In this document: piece by piece, positions 9,087-17,887 of the stretch
Layout of the letters: each line of letters starts with the position of its first letter
How positions within the stretch are numbered: the first letter of the stretch is position 1
From: Commensalibacter papalotli (ex Servin-Garciduenas et al. 2014)
GTDB lineage: Bacteria > Pseudomonadota > Alphaproteobacteria > Acetobacterales > Acetobacteraceae
DNA: 64,000 nt
Direction of reading: 5' to 3'
Assembly (NCBI RefSeq): GCF_000527695.1
Contig: NZ_ATSX01000001.1
Span: 682,001 to 746,000, forward strand
The notes under the pieces: model-generated
What the model saw: the letters and a program-made list of their open reading frames with translations, nothing else
Told to the model about the DNA's origin: nothing
Databases searched by the model: none
Translations under genes and position numbers: made by a program

Positions 9087-9114
9087 GATGCACCTTTAAT
9101 TGTAAAGGTGCATC
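9087..9114 (-). terminator. Perfect 12-bp hairpin after hemB
   Basis: Arms GATGCACCTTTA and TAAAGGTGCATC pair perfectly around a four-base loop, 8 bases after the hemB stop. No U-tract follows on the minus strand, so it may act as an mRNA-stabilising end or a weak terminator rather than a strong intrinsic terminator. Confidence 0.5.
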
Positions 9115-9122
9115 TGATCACA

Positions 9123-10115
9123 TTATTCCTTTAATAATCTTGCTGCTTCTAATGCAAAATAAGTCATAATGGCGTTTGCACCTGCGCGTTTAAAGCATAG
9201 TAAAGTTTCTAAAATAGCGCCTTCTCTTTGTAAGAAACCGTTTTGAATGGCCCCCATTAACATGGCATATTCACCAGATACTTGGTAGCTAACGATTGGA
9301 ATATCGAATTTATCACGCACAGAGCGAATAATGTCCAAATAGGGCATTCCAGGTTTAATAATAATGGAATCAGCCCCTTCTTTAATATCCAATTCAACTT
9401 CTGCCAATGCTTCCCCACGATTGGCTGGATCCATTTGATACGTTTTTTTGTCGCCTTTTAATAAGCCACCAGATTCCAAAGCATCCCTAAAAGGTCCATA
9501 ATAAACGCTGGCATATTTTGCTGCATAAGACATAAGTTGTGTGTCGATAAATCCTGCTTGATCCAAAGCTTGACGAATAGAGCCAATACGACCATCCATC
9601 ATATCAGATGGTGCAATAATATCGATACCAGCATGGGCTTGATTAACAGATTGTTTGATTAAGACTTCTACGGTTTCATCATTGACGACATATCCGTTTT
9701 TTACAATGCCATCATGTCCGTGGCTGGTATATGGATCTAAAGCAACGTCACCAATTAAAAGCATTTCAGGAAATTGCTTTTTTAATTCTTTTGCAGCAGA
9801 GCACATTAAATTGTTTGGGTTATAAGATTCTGAACCCGTTGGATCACGTTTTTCTTTGGACGTAACAGGAAATAATGCCAGTGCAGGAATATTTAATTTT
9901 GCAGCAGGTTCAATATATGCCCCCAGACGATCGACAGAGACGCGTTTTACGCCTGGCATTGAAGCAACTTCTGTTTCTATATTTTGTCCTTCGACGATAA
10001 AAATAGGCCAGATTAAATCATCGATGCTGAGTTTGTTTTCTGCAACCAGTCGACGCGTTGTTTGATTTAAACGATTACGACGCATGCGTGTTAATGGAAA
10101 ATTACCAATCATCAT
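9123..10115 (-). CDS. hemB: Delta-aminolevulinic acid dehydratase (porphobilinogen synthase)
   Basis: Condenses two 5-aminolevulinate molecules to porphobilinogen in haem biosynthesis, in the cytosol. Schiff-base lysines are visible as K200 (SYAAKYASVYYGPFRDA) and K254 (IIKPGMPYLDI). The metal-site segment reads GDVALDPYTSHGHDG (122-136); the cysteines of the zinc-type enzymes are replaced by Ala125, Asp127 and Asp135, so this is the Cys-free, magnesium-type site found in many proteobacteria. The length of 330 is normal. Two start codons lie in tandem; MMIGNFP or MIGNFP are both possible. The permease ends 27 bases upstream on the same strand. Confidence 0.97.
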   Translation of the reverse strand: MMIGNFPLTRMRRNRLNQTTRRLVAENKLSIDDLIWPIFIVEGQNIETEVASMPGVKRVSVDRLGAYIEPAAKLNIPALALFPVTSKEKRDPTGSESYNPNNLMCSAAKELKKQFPEMLLIGDVALDPYTSHGHDGIVKNGYVVNDETVEVLIKQSVNQAHAGIDIIAPSDMMDGRIGSIRQALDQAGFIDTQLMSYAAKYASVYYGPFRDALESGGLLKGDKKTYQMDPANRGEALAEVELDIKEGADSIIIKPGMPYLDIIRSVRDKFDIPIVSYQVSGEYAMLMGAIQNGFLQREGAILETLLCFKRAGANAIMTYFALEAARLLKE

Positions 10116-10142
10116 TATATCCTTTAACTTTAATTTTTATAA

Positions 10143-11612
10143 TTATATATTTTCAAGTTTTTTATTTAGCTTGCTATGCCAGTATCCATAACTGAAATAA
10201 ATGATTAACCCAATTGTTAACCAAATAGACATCATAGTCCACGTTAATCCATTTAACGAATACATGAGTACTAAACTTGTTATAACTCCAATTGCAGGAA
10301 TAATATCGCCACCAGGAGCTTTAAATGTTCTGGGATAATCTTTATAAGTTCTTCGTAAAATTATGACCCCAGAGCACACAAAAACAAAGGCAAATAAGGC
10401 ACCAATGGAACACATATTTCCCAAAATATCCATCGGCAAAAAGGCACATAGAAAACAAATCATTATCATAAAGAAAATATGGGAATAACAAGGGGTTTTA
10501 TATTTTGGATGCGTTTTTGAAAAAAATGTAGGAATAAGGCCATCTCTTGCCAATGAATAAAACACACGCGTTTGTCCAATAAGTAAAAGGAACAAGATAG
10601 GAATATATCCAAATAAAATACTGAATTTAACAACAGGTTGTAACCATACATAAGGTGTATGGTTAATCGCAGTTGCAACAGGGGCAGCATCCCCAACCAA
10701 ATCTTTATAGTAAACGAGGCCAACAATAACAAAAGCAAACAAAACGTAAATAATTGCACAGGTTGCAATAATAATTAAAATTGCTTTAGGAATATTTTTT
10801 GCAGGGTCTTTAACTTCTTGTGCTGTCGAAGAGACACTGTCAAAACCAATATAAGCAAAAATAACCATACCAGCGGCTTGTAAAATTCCAGAGTAACCAA
10901 AATGGCCAAATTGATTTTCAACATTTTCTGGGATAAAAGGGACAAAGTTACTGGCATGAATATAAGGCAAACCAAACGCAATTAATGCGATTACAACGAA
11001 TATTTTTATAAACACAACTATATTATTTAACGTTAACGATTCTCTTATACCTTTCATTAATACAAATGAAAGAATGATAACAATAACCATAGATGGCAGA
11101 TTTATTATACCATGCGTAACAGTGCCATCAGCCAACTTAATCGTTTCAAAAGGAGATGCTATATAACGTTGATCAGGATGAATACCAAATCCTTCGAGTA
11201 GGGATAACATATATTTGGACCAACTGACGGCTACGGCACCTGCGCCAACGGCATATTCTAATACCAGATTCCATCCTACCATCCAGGCAATAATCTCACC
11301 ATAAGCTATATAGGTATAACTGTAGGAGCTGCCTGATACTGTTATCATTCCAGCTAGTTCACTATAACATAACCCTATAAAAGCACAGGCAATAGCACCA
11401 ATAAAAAAGGATAAAATTACCGCTGGTCCTGCATGTTCAGAAGCTGCAATTCCTGTGATAGAGAATAAACCTGTTCCTACAATTCCACCAACTCCAAAGA
11501 AAATAAGACTGGGCATACCAATAACGCGTGCTAGACTATTGTGATCAGCAGAAGGTGACTCTATTTTTTTCTTTCTGAATAAAGAGACAAAACCTAATTT
11601 TCCCATATGCAT
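10143..11612 (-). CDS. APC-family amino acid permease (cationic amino acid transporter-like)
   Basis: Inner-membrane amino-acid transporter of the APC superfamily with about 12 hydrophobic segments. The N-terminal signature FFGVGGIVGTGLFSITG (TM1) and the GPAVILSFFIGAIACAFIGL (TM2) region are typical, as is YIGFDSVSSTAQEVKDPAKN in the middle (TM6/loop). The C-terminal pattern RTFKAPGGDIIPAIGV resembles YfnA/CAT-type permeases. The substrate is not evident from sequence. It precedes hemB on the same strand with 27 bases between them, so they may share a transcript. Two ATGs are close together at the 5' end (residues 1 and 3). Confidence 0.9.
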   Translation of the reverse strand: MHMGKLGFVSLFRKKKIESPSADHNSLARVIGMPSLIFFGVGGIVGTGLFSITGIAASEHAGPAVILSFFIGAIACAFIGLCYSELAGMITVSGSSYSYTYIAYGEIIAWMVGWNLVLEYAVGAGAVAVSWSKYMLSLLEGFGIHPDQRYIASPFETIKLADGTVTHGIINLPSMVIVIILSFVLMKGIRESLTLNNIVVFIKIFVVIALIAFGLPYIHASNFVPFIPENVENQFGHFGYSGILQAAGMVIFAYIGFDSVSSTAQEVKDPAKNIPKAILIIIATCAIIYVLFAFVIVGLVYYKDLVGDAAPVATAINHTPYVWLQPVVKFSILFGYIPILFLLLIGQTRVFYSLARDGLIPTFFSKTHPKYKTPCYSHIFFMIMICFLCAFLPMDILGNMCSIGALFAFVFVCSGVIILRRTYKDYPRTFKAPGGDIIPAIGVITSLVLMYSLNGLTWTMMSIWLTIGLIIYFSYGYWHSKLNKKLENI

Positions 11613-11785
11613 ATTTTCCTTTAAAGAGGGGAAGGCATCAAATTCTTTTATTTAAAATAAAAAAAGCAAAGATTAAAATTCTTTTTTTTATAATTTTGAT
11701 GTTTAAAAAATTAAGAATATAATTTATTTATATAGATAGACGAAATTTAATTAAACCCTTTAGTCTTAATAGCAGGAATTTGTTA

Positions 11786-13075
11786 ATGCCCGATACAAAA
11801 AATTATAATCAGTTTTTTAATTCTGATTTATCTAGCACGGACCCAGAAGTAAGCCAGTTTATTCATGGTGAACTTGTTCGCCAACAAGACGGTATCGAGT
11901 TGATCGCTAGTGAGAATCTTGTCTCTCAAGCAGTTTTAGAAGCTCAAGGAAGTGTTTTAACCAATAAATATGCTGAAGGGTACTCTGGACGTCGTTATTA
12001 TGGTGGATGTGTCGAAGTTGATAAAGTAGAAACACTTGCTATTGAACGATTAAAGAAAATTTTTGGTGCAGAATATGCTAACGTACAGCCTCACTCAGGC
12101 GCAAATGCAAATTTAGCAGCTTATATGGCGACCGTAAAGCCTGGTGAAAAAGTATTGGGAATGAACCTGGCTTCTGGTGGGCATTTAACTCATGGGGCAG
12201 CTCCTAATTTCTCTGGGAAATGGTTCAATGCTTTGCAATATGGTATTCGCCGTCAGGATGGATATCTTGATTACGATGAGATGGAAGCAATTGCACGTGC
12301 AGAAAAACCAAAATTAATTATTGCTGGAGGGTCTGCATATCCTCGTATCATCGAATTTGAACGATTCCGCAAAATTGCAGATGAAGTTGGTGCATATCTG
12401 ATGGTTGATATGGCTCATTTTGCGGGCTTAGTGGCTGCAGGATTATTTCCAAATCCAGTGCCTTATGCTGATATCGTGACCAGTACAACTCATAAAACTT
12501 TACGCGGACCACGTGGAGGGATTATCCTTACAAATAATCCTGATCTTGCTAAAAAAATTAATTCAGCTGTATTTCCTGGATTGCAAGGTGGTCCATTAAT
12601 GCATGTCATTGCTGCCAAAGCGGTTGCTTTTGGTGAAGCATTACGTCCAGAATTCAAAGAATATCAAAAGTCTGTTGCTAAAAATGCAAAAGTTTTAGCT
12701 GAAACTTTAATTGAATGTGGTTTTGATATTGTAACCGAAGGTACTGATTGTCACTTATTATTAGTTGATCTTCGTCCTAAAAAAGTAACAGGGAAACAAG
12801 CAGAAGAAAGCCTCGAAAGAGCAGGGATTACCACCAATAAAAACGCTATTCCATTTGATCCAGAAAAACCTGCTATTACTTCTGGTATTCGTCTTGGAAG
12901 TCCTGCTGGAACGTCTCGTGGGTTTGGAGAAGTTGAATTCCGTGAGATTGGCTTATTAATTAACGAAGTACTTACCGCTTTGGCTGATGCTTCAGATGGA
13001 GATAACAGTAAAATAGAACAAGAAGTGCATAAAAAAGTTGTTGCACTTTGTAATCGTTTTCCTATATATAAATAG
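11786..13075 (+). CDS. glyA: Serine hydroxymethyltransferase
   Basis: PLP enzyme that interconverts serine and glycine and charges tetrahydrofolate with one-carbon units. The PLP lysine is near residue 237 in [14 protein letters not shown]; the N-terminal [20 protein letters not shown] and [10 protein letters not shown] blocks are canonical. I chose the ATG at 11786 over the TTG two codons upstream because AGCAGGAA at 11771-11778 is well spaced for it. That gives 429 residues, normal for the family. A glycosyltransferase cluster follows within about 60 bases with no terminator between them, so read-through is plausible. Confidence 0.97.
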   Translation: MPDTKNYNQFFNSDLSSTDPEVSQFIHGELVRQQDGIELIASENLVSQAVLEAQGSVLTNKYAEGYSGRRYYGGCVEVDKVETLAIERLKKIFGAEYANVQPHSGANANLAAYMATVKPGEKVLGMNLASGGHLTHGAAPNFSGKWFNALQYGIRRQDGYLDYDEMEAIARAEKPKLIIAGGSAYPRIIEFERFRKIADEVGAYLMVDMAHFAGLVAAGLFPNPVPYADIVTSTTHKTLRGPRGGIILTNNPDLAKKINSAVFPGLQGGPLMHVIAAKAVAFGEALRPEFKEYQKSVAKNAKVLAETLIECGFDIVTEGTDCHLLLVDLRPKKVTGKQAEESLERAGITTNKNAIPFDPEKPAITSGIRLGSPAGTSRGFGEVEFREIGLLINEVLTALADASDGDNSKIEQEVHKKVVALCNRFPIYK

Positions 13076-13132
13076 TTTGTTTTATTAGACGGAGTATGAC
13101 TGCTGATTAAGCCATTACATCAGTTATGGCGT

Positions 13133-14335
13133 ATGTTCCCTCCATCTAGTCGCCGCTATGGTTTGGCTAGGTTTGGGGGGTGTATAGCTCCGTCAATAAC
13201 ACCATCCCCACCAGTTGATTCAGTAGTTATCATTGGTGGTGAGGTTACTCGTGCTTCTGGGCTTGGAGAAGGTGCACGGGTTATGCATCAGGCTTTAAAA
13301 AAGCATCACATTGACGCTCATTTACTTGATGTTTCACCTTATTCATTTTCAATGGCACGATATAAAAAATCTGCTCAATTATTATCAAAATATTTACATG
13401 CTCCATTGATCTTACATATTAATTCTCCTCAAATTCCCTATGCGTTGCTTTCGTTACCCAGAAAATATATTAAAAATCGAAAAATTATTGGTTATTGGGC
13501 TTGGGAACTTGAAGTATTACCAAAAGACTGGATAGTGGGCTTTCAGTTTGTTCATGAAATTTGGGTGCCTTCGAAATTTGTCGCAAAGTCTATGGAGAAA
13601 TGGGCTAAGCAATTTAATAAAATAATTCGAGTGGTTCCTCATCCTATTGCTGATCGTATTACATATCCAGTAGAAAATATTAGTCGTCAGGCGTTAGGTT
13701 TGCCAGAAAACAAAATTATTATTTTAGTTTCTTTTAATTTATCATCAAGTTTTGCCAGAAAAAACCCTATTGGAGCAATTTCAGCATTCCTTAAAGTATA
13801 TGAGCATGTTAAAAACATAGCTCTAGTACTAAAAATTACCTATGCGGAATATTATCATGATGATATGGCGAAAATTATGAATATGATACAAGATCGTGAT
13901 AATATTGTTGTTATTAAACATGTTTTATCAGCAGTTGAAAATCAAGCTTTATTTAAATATTCTGATATTATTTTATCGTTACATCGCAGTGAAGGGTTTG
14001 GGTTGGTACCCGCTGAAGCTATGTTGTGTGGTAAAGCTGTTATTTCTACAAATTGGTCTGCAACAGAAGAATTTATTGATGAATCTTGTGGAGTTCCTGT
14101 TGATTATAGATTAATCCCTGTGCAAGATTCACGAAGTGTATATCAGTTTTCGAATGCATATTGGGCAGAGCCTGATTGTGGTATTGCTGCACAAGCGATA
14201 CAAAATTTGGTCTTAAATCCGCATTATCGTTTTGAATTAGGTAAAGTTGCATGTAAAAGAGCTAAAGAGCAATTTAATTCACAGTCTTTGATAAAGGGGT
14301 TATCCGCCATAGGTGCGGTAATTAATAAAGGATGA
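13133..14335 (+). CDS. Glycosyltransferase, GT4-like (GT-B fold)
   Basis: Predicted retaining GT-B glycosyltransferase. The N-terminal GGEVTRASGLGEGARVMHQ loop and the C-terminal block HRSEGFGLVPAEAMLCGKAV (sugar-nucleotide site with the EX7E-type arrangement) are characteristic of GT4. There is no signal peptide; it is likely cytosolic and membrane-peripheral. The ATG at 13133 lacks a good ribosome site, whereas GACGGAG at 13089-13095 sits just before an in-frame CTG at 13100 or 13103, so the true protein may be about 10 residues longer. It overlaps the next glycosyltransferase by 4 bases (ATGA), so they are cotranslated. Donor and acceptor are unknown. Confidence 0.88.
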   Translation: MFPPSSRRYGLARFGGCIAPSITPSPPVDSVVIIGGEVTRASGLGEGARVMHQALKKHHIDAHLLDVSPYSFSMARYKKSAQLLSKYLHAPLILHINSPQIPYALLSLPRKYIKNRKIIGYWAWELEVLPKDWIVGFQFVHEIWVPSKFVAKSMEKWAKQFNKIIRVVPHPIADRITYPVENISRQALGLPENKIIILVSFNLSSSFARKNPIGAISAFLKVYEHVKNIALVLKITYAEYYHDDMAKIMNMIQDRDNIVVIKHVLSAVENQALFKYSDIILSLHRSEGFGLVPAEAMLCGKAVISTNWSATEEFIDESCGVPVDYRLIPVQDSRSVYQFSNAYWAEPDCGIAAQAIQNLVLNPHYRFELGKVACKRAKEQFNSQSLIKGLSAIGAVINKG

Positions 14336-15438
14336 AAAAACCTCTTAATATGTTGATATGGCAATGGGGACGTCGCGGTGCTGGGCCTAAGACTGCTGTT
14401 GAATTTTCTAAAGCAGTTACGTCAATTCCTGGTATTAACACATATTTATCTTTATCAACCCAAGCTGAAATTGTTATAAAAGCTAATAATTTGGTTGTTG
14501 ATTTACCTGTAAAAACATATTCTTCTATTTGGGGGTATATATGTCGTATTTTACAAGCCCCTTTAATAATTGCATCTTTGTTTAAATTTATTAAAATAAA
14601 TAAAATTAATATAGCCATTTGTACCATGCCTGGGCCTATGGACTTAATTATGGCGATAACACTACGATTGTTACATATTCCGTACGTAGTTGTTGTACAT
14701 GATGTTCACCCACATCCTGGGGATGGATATTTATTTCAGCATTTTTTACAAAAAATCTTGATTAAAAAATCAAGATTAACTGTTACTTTCTCAAAATATA
14801 TTTATAAGCAATTACTTGCTGTTGATTACGTACCAACGTCTCAAATTATAGAGGGGTGGCATCCACCCTTTTCTTATAAAATAAACAATAGTCAACAAAG
14901 TGTGTCTGGAACAGAAATTAAGCTTCTGAATTTTGGACGTCTGTTATTGTATAAAGGATTGGACCTGTTAGAAGAAGCTTTGGATCATGTATCTAGTTCA
15001 AAAGCTTACCGCTTGCGTATTGTTGGTCATGGCCCCCAAAATCCTTTATTAGATCGATTAAATGCAAGAGATAACGTTTCAGTTGAAAATAGATGGGTGC
15101 CAGAGGAAGAGATTGCGGAGTTAATGCAATGGGCTGACGTTGTTATTTTGCCATATAGAGAAGCAAGCCAAAGCGGTATTGCAGCAACAGCATTGGCATT
15201 TGGTAAACCTATTTTAATTACTAATGTAGGCGGTTTAGCCGAGCAATTTAAAAAAGAAGATTTGGATCTAGTTTTTATTTGTGAGCCCACCATAAATGAA
15301 ATTGCTAAAGGGTTAGATCAAATTTTACAGCTTAATTTTCCTATATCTCGCAAAAAGCACGACGCTGATCAAGAGTGGAAAGAGCTCGCAGAGCATCTGA
15401 TTAATGAAATTACGAATAAACTCGATAAGTCACCATAA
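14332..15438 (+). CDS. Glycosyltransferase, GT4-like
   Basis: Second GT-B glycosyltransferase of the cluster. The N-terminus has MLIWQWGRRGAGPKTAVEF, a loop resembling the acceptor/donor entry of GT4 enzymes. The C-terminal half holds LNFGRLLLYKGLDLLEEAL, the VVILPYREASQSGIAATA segment and FGKPILITNVGGLAEQF, which form the nucleotide-sugar site. A hydrophobic stretch near PLIIASLFKFIKI and VVHDVHPHPGDGY in the first half also fit the family. Start overlaps the previous stop by 4 bases; the ELM1-family gene starts 12 bases after the stop. Probably adds a sugar to the same envelope glycan as its neighbour; the product is unknown. Confidence 0.87.
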   Translation: MKKPLNMLIWQWGRRGAGPKTAVEFSKAVTSIPGINTYLSLSTQAEIVIKANNLVVDLPVKTYSSIWGYICRILQAPLIIASLFKFIKINKINIAICTMPGPMDLIMAITLRLLHIPYVVVVHDVHPHPGDGYLFQHFLQKILIKKSRLTVTFSKYIYKQLLAVDYVPTSQIIEGWHPPFSYKINNSQQSVSGTEIKLLNFGRLLLYKGLDLLEEALDHVSSSKAYRLRIVGHGPQNPLLDRLNARDNVSVENRWVPEEEIAELMQWADVVILPYREASQSGIAATALAFGKPILITNVGGLAEQFKKEDLDLVFICEPTINEIAKGLDQILQLNFPISRKKHDADQEWKELAEHLINEITNKLDKSP

Positions 15439-15450
15439 GGTCAAAAGATT

Positions 15451-16377
15451 ATGGCAAAAGCAACTATTTTAACAGAAGATTTCGCAGGAATGAAATCTCA
15501 AGCTTTTGGTTTTGCGGAACGTGCAGGGTATCAAAAACAATTATGCAGTTTAACACCTAAAAGGCCTTGGAGTTTTATTTCAGCACCATATTGGCCTTTT
15601 CCATTAAAGTCGGTAAAGCCTTTTCATATAGAGCCAAGTGAAATTATAATTAGTGTAGGCAGTGTAGGTGGGGTTATTAATGCAGCGCTTCGCAATTCAG
15701 AGCGCCCAGCAATACATATTCAAAACCCTAGGATCTCGCCTAATAAATTTGATTTGGTAATTGTAAACCCTCATGATCGGCTTGAGGGGAAAAATATCCT
15801 TATTTCAAGAACGGCTTTGCACCATATTTCGCCGCAACTCTTGGCTGAAAGTAAGGATAAATGGGCTCCTTTTTTCAAAAATTATAAAAAACCTTTGGTT
15901 TCAGTATTAATAGGTGGAAACAATGGACGTTTTACTCTTGGGCTGAATGAAGCGAGGCAGATTGCTAATCAATTAGCAGCGTTGATTATAACAGAGAATG
16001 TTACTATTGCTTTGACGCCTTCGCGACGCACAGATCCTCAAGCTATTGATGTATTTAAAGCAATACTAACTCCATTAGGTGCTTTTATTTGGGATGGAAT
16101 AGGTGAGAACCCTTATTTAGGGTTGCTAGCATGTGCTGATTTAATCTTGGTAACAATGGATAGTGTTTCTATGGTTTCAGAAGCTGTCGCAACTTCTGTT
16201 CCTGTAATGATCATATCATTACCAGGAAAATCTAAAAGAATTTCTTTGTTTATCCAGTCTATGCAGCAGCAAAAACGAGTCAAATTGTTTTATGGTCGTT
16301 TTGAAATTTGGAACACAGGACCTTTGGATGATACAGAAGTCATTGTTTACAAAGCAAAAAAAATATTAGGCTTATAA
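15451..16377 (+). CDS. ELM1-family protein (DUF1022), GT-B-like
   Basis: Bacterial member of the family named after plant ELM1 (mitochondrial fission); in bacteria it is thought to adopt a GT-B-like fold and its function is not established. Visible family blocks are LTEDFAGMKSQAFGFAE at the N-terminus, PAIHIQNPRISPNKFDLVIV, SVLIGGNNGRFTLG in the middle, TPSRRTDPQ, and GENPYLGLLACADLILVT near the C-terminus. The length of 308 is normal. It sits 12 bases behind two GT4 genes in one apparent operon, which supports a role in glycan synthesis rather than in anything fission-like. There is no terminator before hmp, but the 167-base gap holds hmp control sites. Confidence 0.85.
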   Translation: MAKATILTEDFAGMKSQAFGFAERAGYQKQLCSLTPKRPWSFISAPYWPFPLKSVKPFHIEPSEIIISVGSVGGVINAALRNSERPAIHIQNPRISPNKFDLVIVNPHDRLEGKNILISRTALHHISPQLLAESKDKWAPFFKNYKKPLVSVLIGGNNGRFTLGLNEARQIANQLAALIITENVTIALTPSRRTDPQAIDVFKAILTPLGAFIWDGIGENPYLGLLACADLILVTMDSVSMVSEAVATSVPVMIISLPGKSKRISLFIQSMQQQKRVKLFYGRFEIWNTGPLDDTEVIVYKAKKILGL

Positions 16378-16418
16378 AAAAATACTTAAAGATGTACAAA
16401 ATAGTTTACTTTTAATTT

Positions 16419-16445
16419 TAAAGATGTATATTTTTTATATCTTTA
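16419..16445. promoter_or_regulatory. Imperfect NsrR-like palindrome upstream of hmp
   Basis: AAAGATGTATA and TATATCTTTAA face each other around a T-run. This is the middle of three AAGATGTA motifs (16389, 16421, 16491) before hmp. It resembles the half-site of the nitric-oxide sensor NsrR (AAGATGCATTT), though with a poorer match than the site at 16491. Confidence 0.4.
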
Positions 16446-16490
16446 AAGGAAAAGAATGCTTCGAAGCTTTTCATAGTTATAATATTCAAT

Positions 16491-16513
16491 AAGATGTACT
16501 TTATTTGCATTTT
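16491..16513. promoter_or_regulatory. NsrR-like operator upstream of hmp
   Basis: A 23-base dyad beginning AAGATGTACTT and ending TTTGCATTTT matches the NsrR consensus (two AAGATGCATTT half-sites facing each other) at about 16 of 23 positions by eye. It lies 32 bases before the hmp ATG, where an operator overlapping the promoter would be expected. NsrR is an Rrf2-family [Fe-S] repressor that controls hmp in many bacteria. No nsrR gene is in the window. Confidence 0.55.
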
Positions 16514-16544
16514 AGTTTCTATAGTTTGTTGAGAGGTTGTTTTT

Positions 16545-17747
16545 ATGCTCACGGAAAACCAAAAATCTATTATAAAAGCCACAGTTCCAGTATTGGCTGA
16601 ACATGGTGTTGCGTTGACATCCCATTTTTATGAAAGAATGTTTGCTCAAAATCCAGAATTAAAACAAGTATTTAATCGGGGTCATCAAGAGGCTGGTAAA
16701 CAACAACATGCGTTAGCTGGTGCTGTATTGGCATATGCACAAAATATTGATAATCCAACCGTTTTACAAGGAGCCTTAGTTCATATTGCTAATAAACATG
16801 TAAGTTTAGGTATACGTGCAGAACATTACCCCATTGTTGGAAAACATTTACTGGCTTCAATTAAAGAGGTTTTAGGGGAAGGAGCAACAGACGAATTAAT
16901 CGACGCTTGGGGCAAAGCTTACGAGCAACTTGCTAATTTATTAATTGAGATGGAAACAAAGCTTTATAATGATCTTGTTCAAGAAGGATCCTGGACTGGT
17001 TGGAGAAGCTTTAAAATTGTTAAGAAAATAGCTGAAACAGATCAGATTACTTCATTTTATTTAAAACCTGTTGATCATGGAAAGGTTCCTGAATTTCATC
17101 CCGGTCAATATATTTCTGTTCGTGTTTATGTTCCAGAATGGGATTTAATACAACCTCGTCAATATACATTATCTAATGCACCAGGTGCGGACGCTTATCG
17201 TATTTCTGTAAAACGTGAAGATGGTAATGCCTATAGTCCTGCAGGTCACGTATCCAATGTTTTACACAAAAATTACAACGAAGGGGATGTGATCGATTTG
17301 GCACCTCCTGGTGGAGAATTTTTCTTGGATGAAAAAAGTGATAAGCCAGTTTTTTTAATTAGCGCAGGCGTCGGTATTACTCCTATGGTTTCTATGCTTA
17401 CTTACTTATCAGAACATCAAACTCAACGGCCAGTTTCATTTATTCATGGTACACGTAATAGTAAAACACTCGCAATGTATGATCAAATTAACGATATCAT
17501 TCAAAAAAATGATCATATGAAAAGAATTATGTTTTACTCTGAACCAGAAGCTCAAGATGAACAATATGATTATATTGGCAGAGTAGATTTAAATACAGTC
17601 AAAGAGACGATTATTCCTGATGCTCAATATTATCTCTGTGGTCCAACAGAATTTATGCAAGAGCGAGCCAAAGATCTTAAAAATTTAGGGGTTCCTGCTA
17701 AAAATATTCATGCAGAGGCTTTTGATACAGGGGTATTAAACGTTTAA
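16545..17747 (+). CDS. hmp: Flavohaemoglobin, nitric oxide dioxygenase
   Basis: Converts NO plus O2 to nitrate using NAD(P)H; cytosolic NO detoxification. The domains in order are globin (1-140) with distal Tyr29 (SHFYERMF) and proximal His85 (NKHVSLGI); an FAD-binding ferredoxin-reductase domain with RQYTLSNAPG; and an NAD-binding domain with LISAGVGITPMVSML and CGPTEFM. The length of 400 is close to E. coli Hmp (396). It is monocistronic, with repeated NsrR-like motifs upstream and a perfect hairpin downstream. Regulation by nitrosative stress is inferred from those motifs. Confidence 0.96.
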   Translation: MLTENQKSIIKATVPVLAEHGVALTSHFYERMFAQNPELKQVFNRGHQEAGKQQHALAGAVLAYAQNIDNPTVLQGALVHIANKHVSLGIRAEHYPIVGKHLLASIKEVLGEGATDELIDAWGKAYEQLANLLIEMETKLYNDLVQEGSWTGWRSFKIVKKIAETDQITSFYLKPVDHGKVPEFHPGQYISVRVYVPEWDLIQPRQYTLSNAPGADAYRISVKREDGNAYSPAGHVSNVLHKNYNEGDVIDLAPPGGEFFLDEKSDKPVFLISAGVGITPMVSMLTYLSEHQTQRPVSFIHGTRNSKTLAMYDQINDIIQKNDHMKRIMFYSEPEAQDEQYDYIGRVDLNTVKETIIPDAQYYLCGPTEFMQERAKDLKNLGVPAKNIHAEAFDTGVLNV

Positions 17748-17763
17748 AGTTGTTCTCTTTTAA

Positions 17764-17796
17764 ATATGGATAGAGTAATTTAATTTCTATCCATAT
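17764..17796 (+). terminator. Perfect 11-bp hairpin after hmp
   Basis: Arms ATATGGATAGA and TCTATCCATAT flank an AT-rich loop 16 bases after the hmp stop. The following DNA is A/T-rich but has no clean T-run. Confidence 0.45.
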
Positions 17797-17887
17797 TAAT
17801 TATAAAATTTAAAAATAAACTAACCTATATAATGCCATAATTCTTTTATATTATTCTAAATTCCATCTTATGATTGAAGGTCTTTGA

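Noticed and set aside
11780-11785. TTG start for glyA, two codons before the ATG
   Set aside because: AGCAGGAA is correctly spaced for the ATG at 11786 and too close to the TTG.
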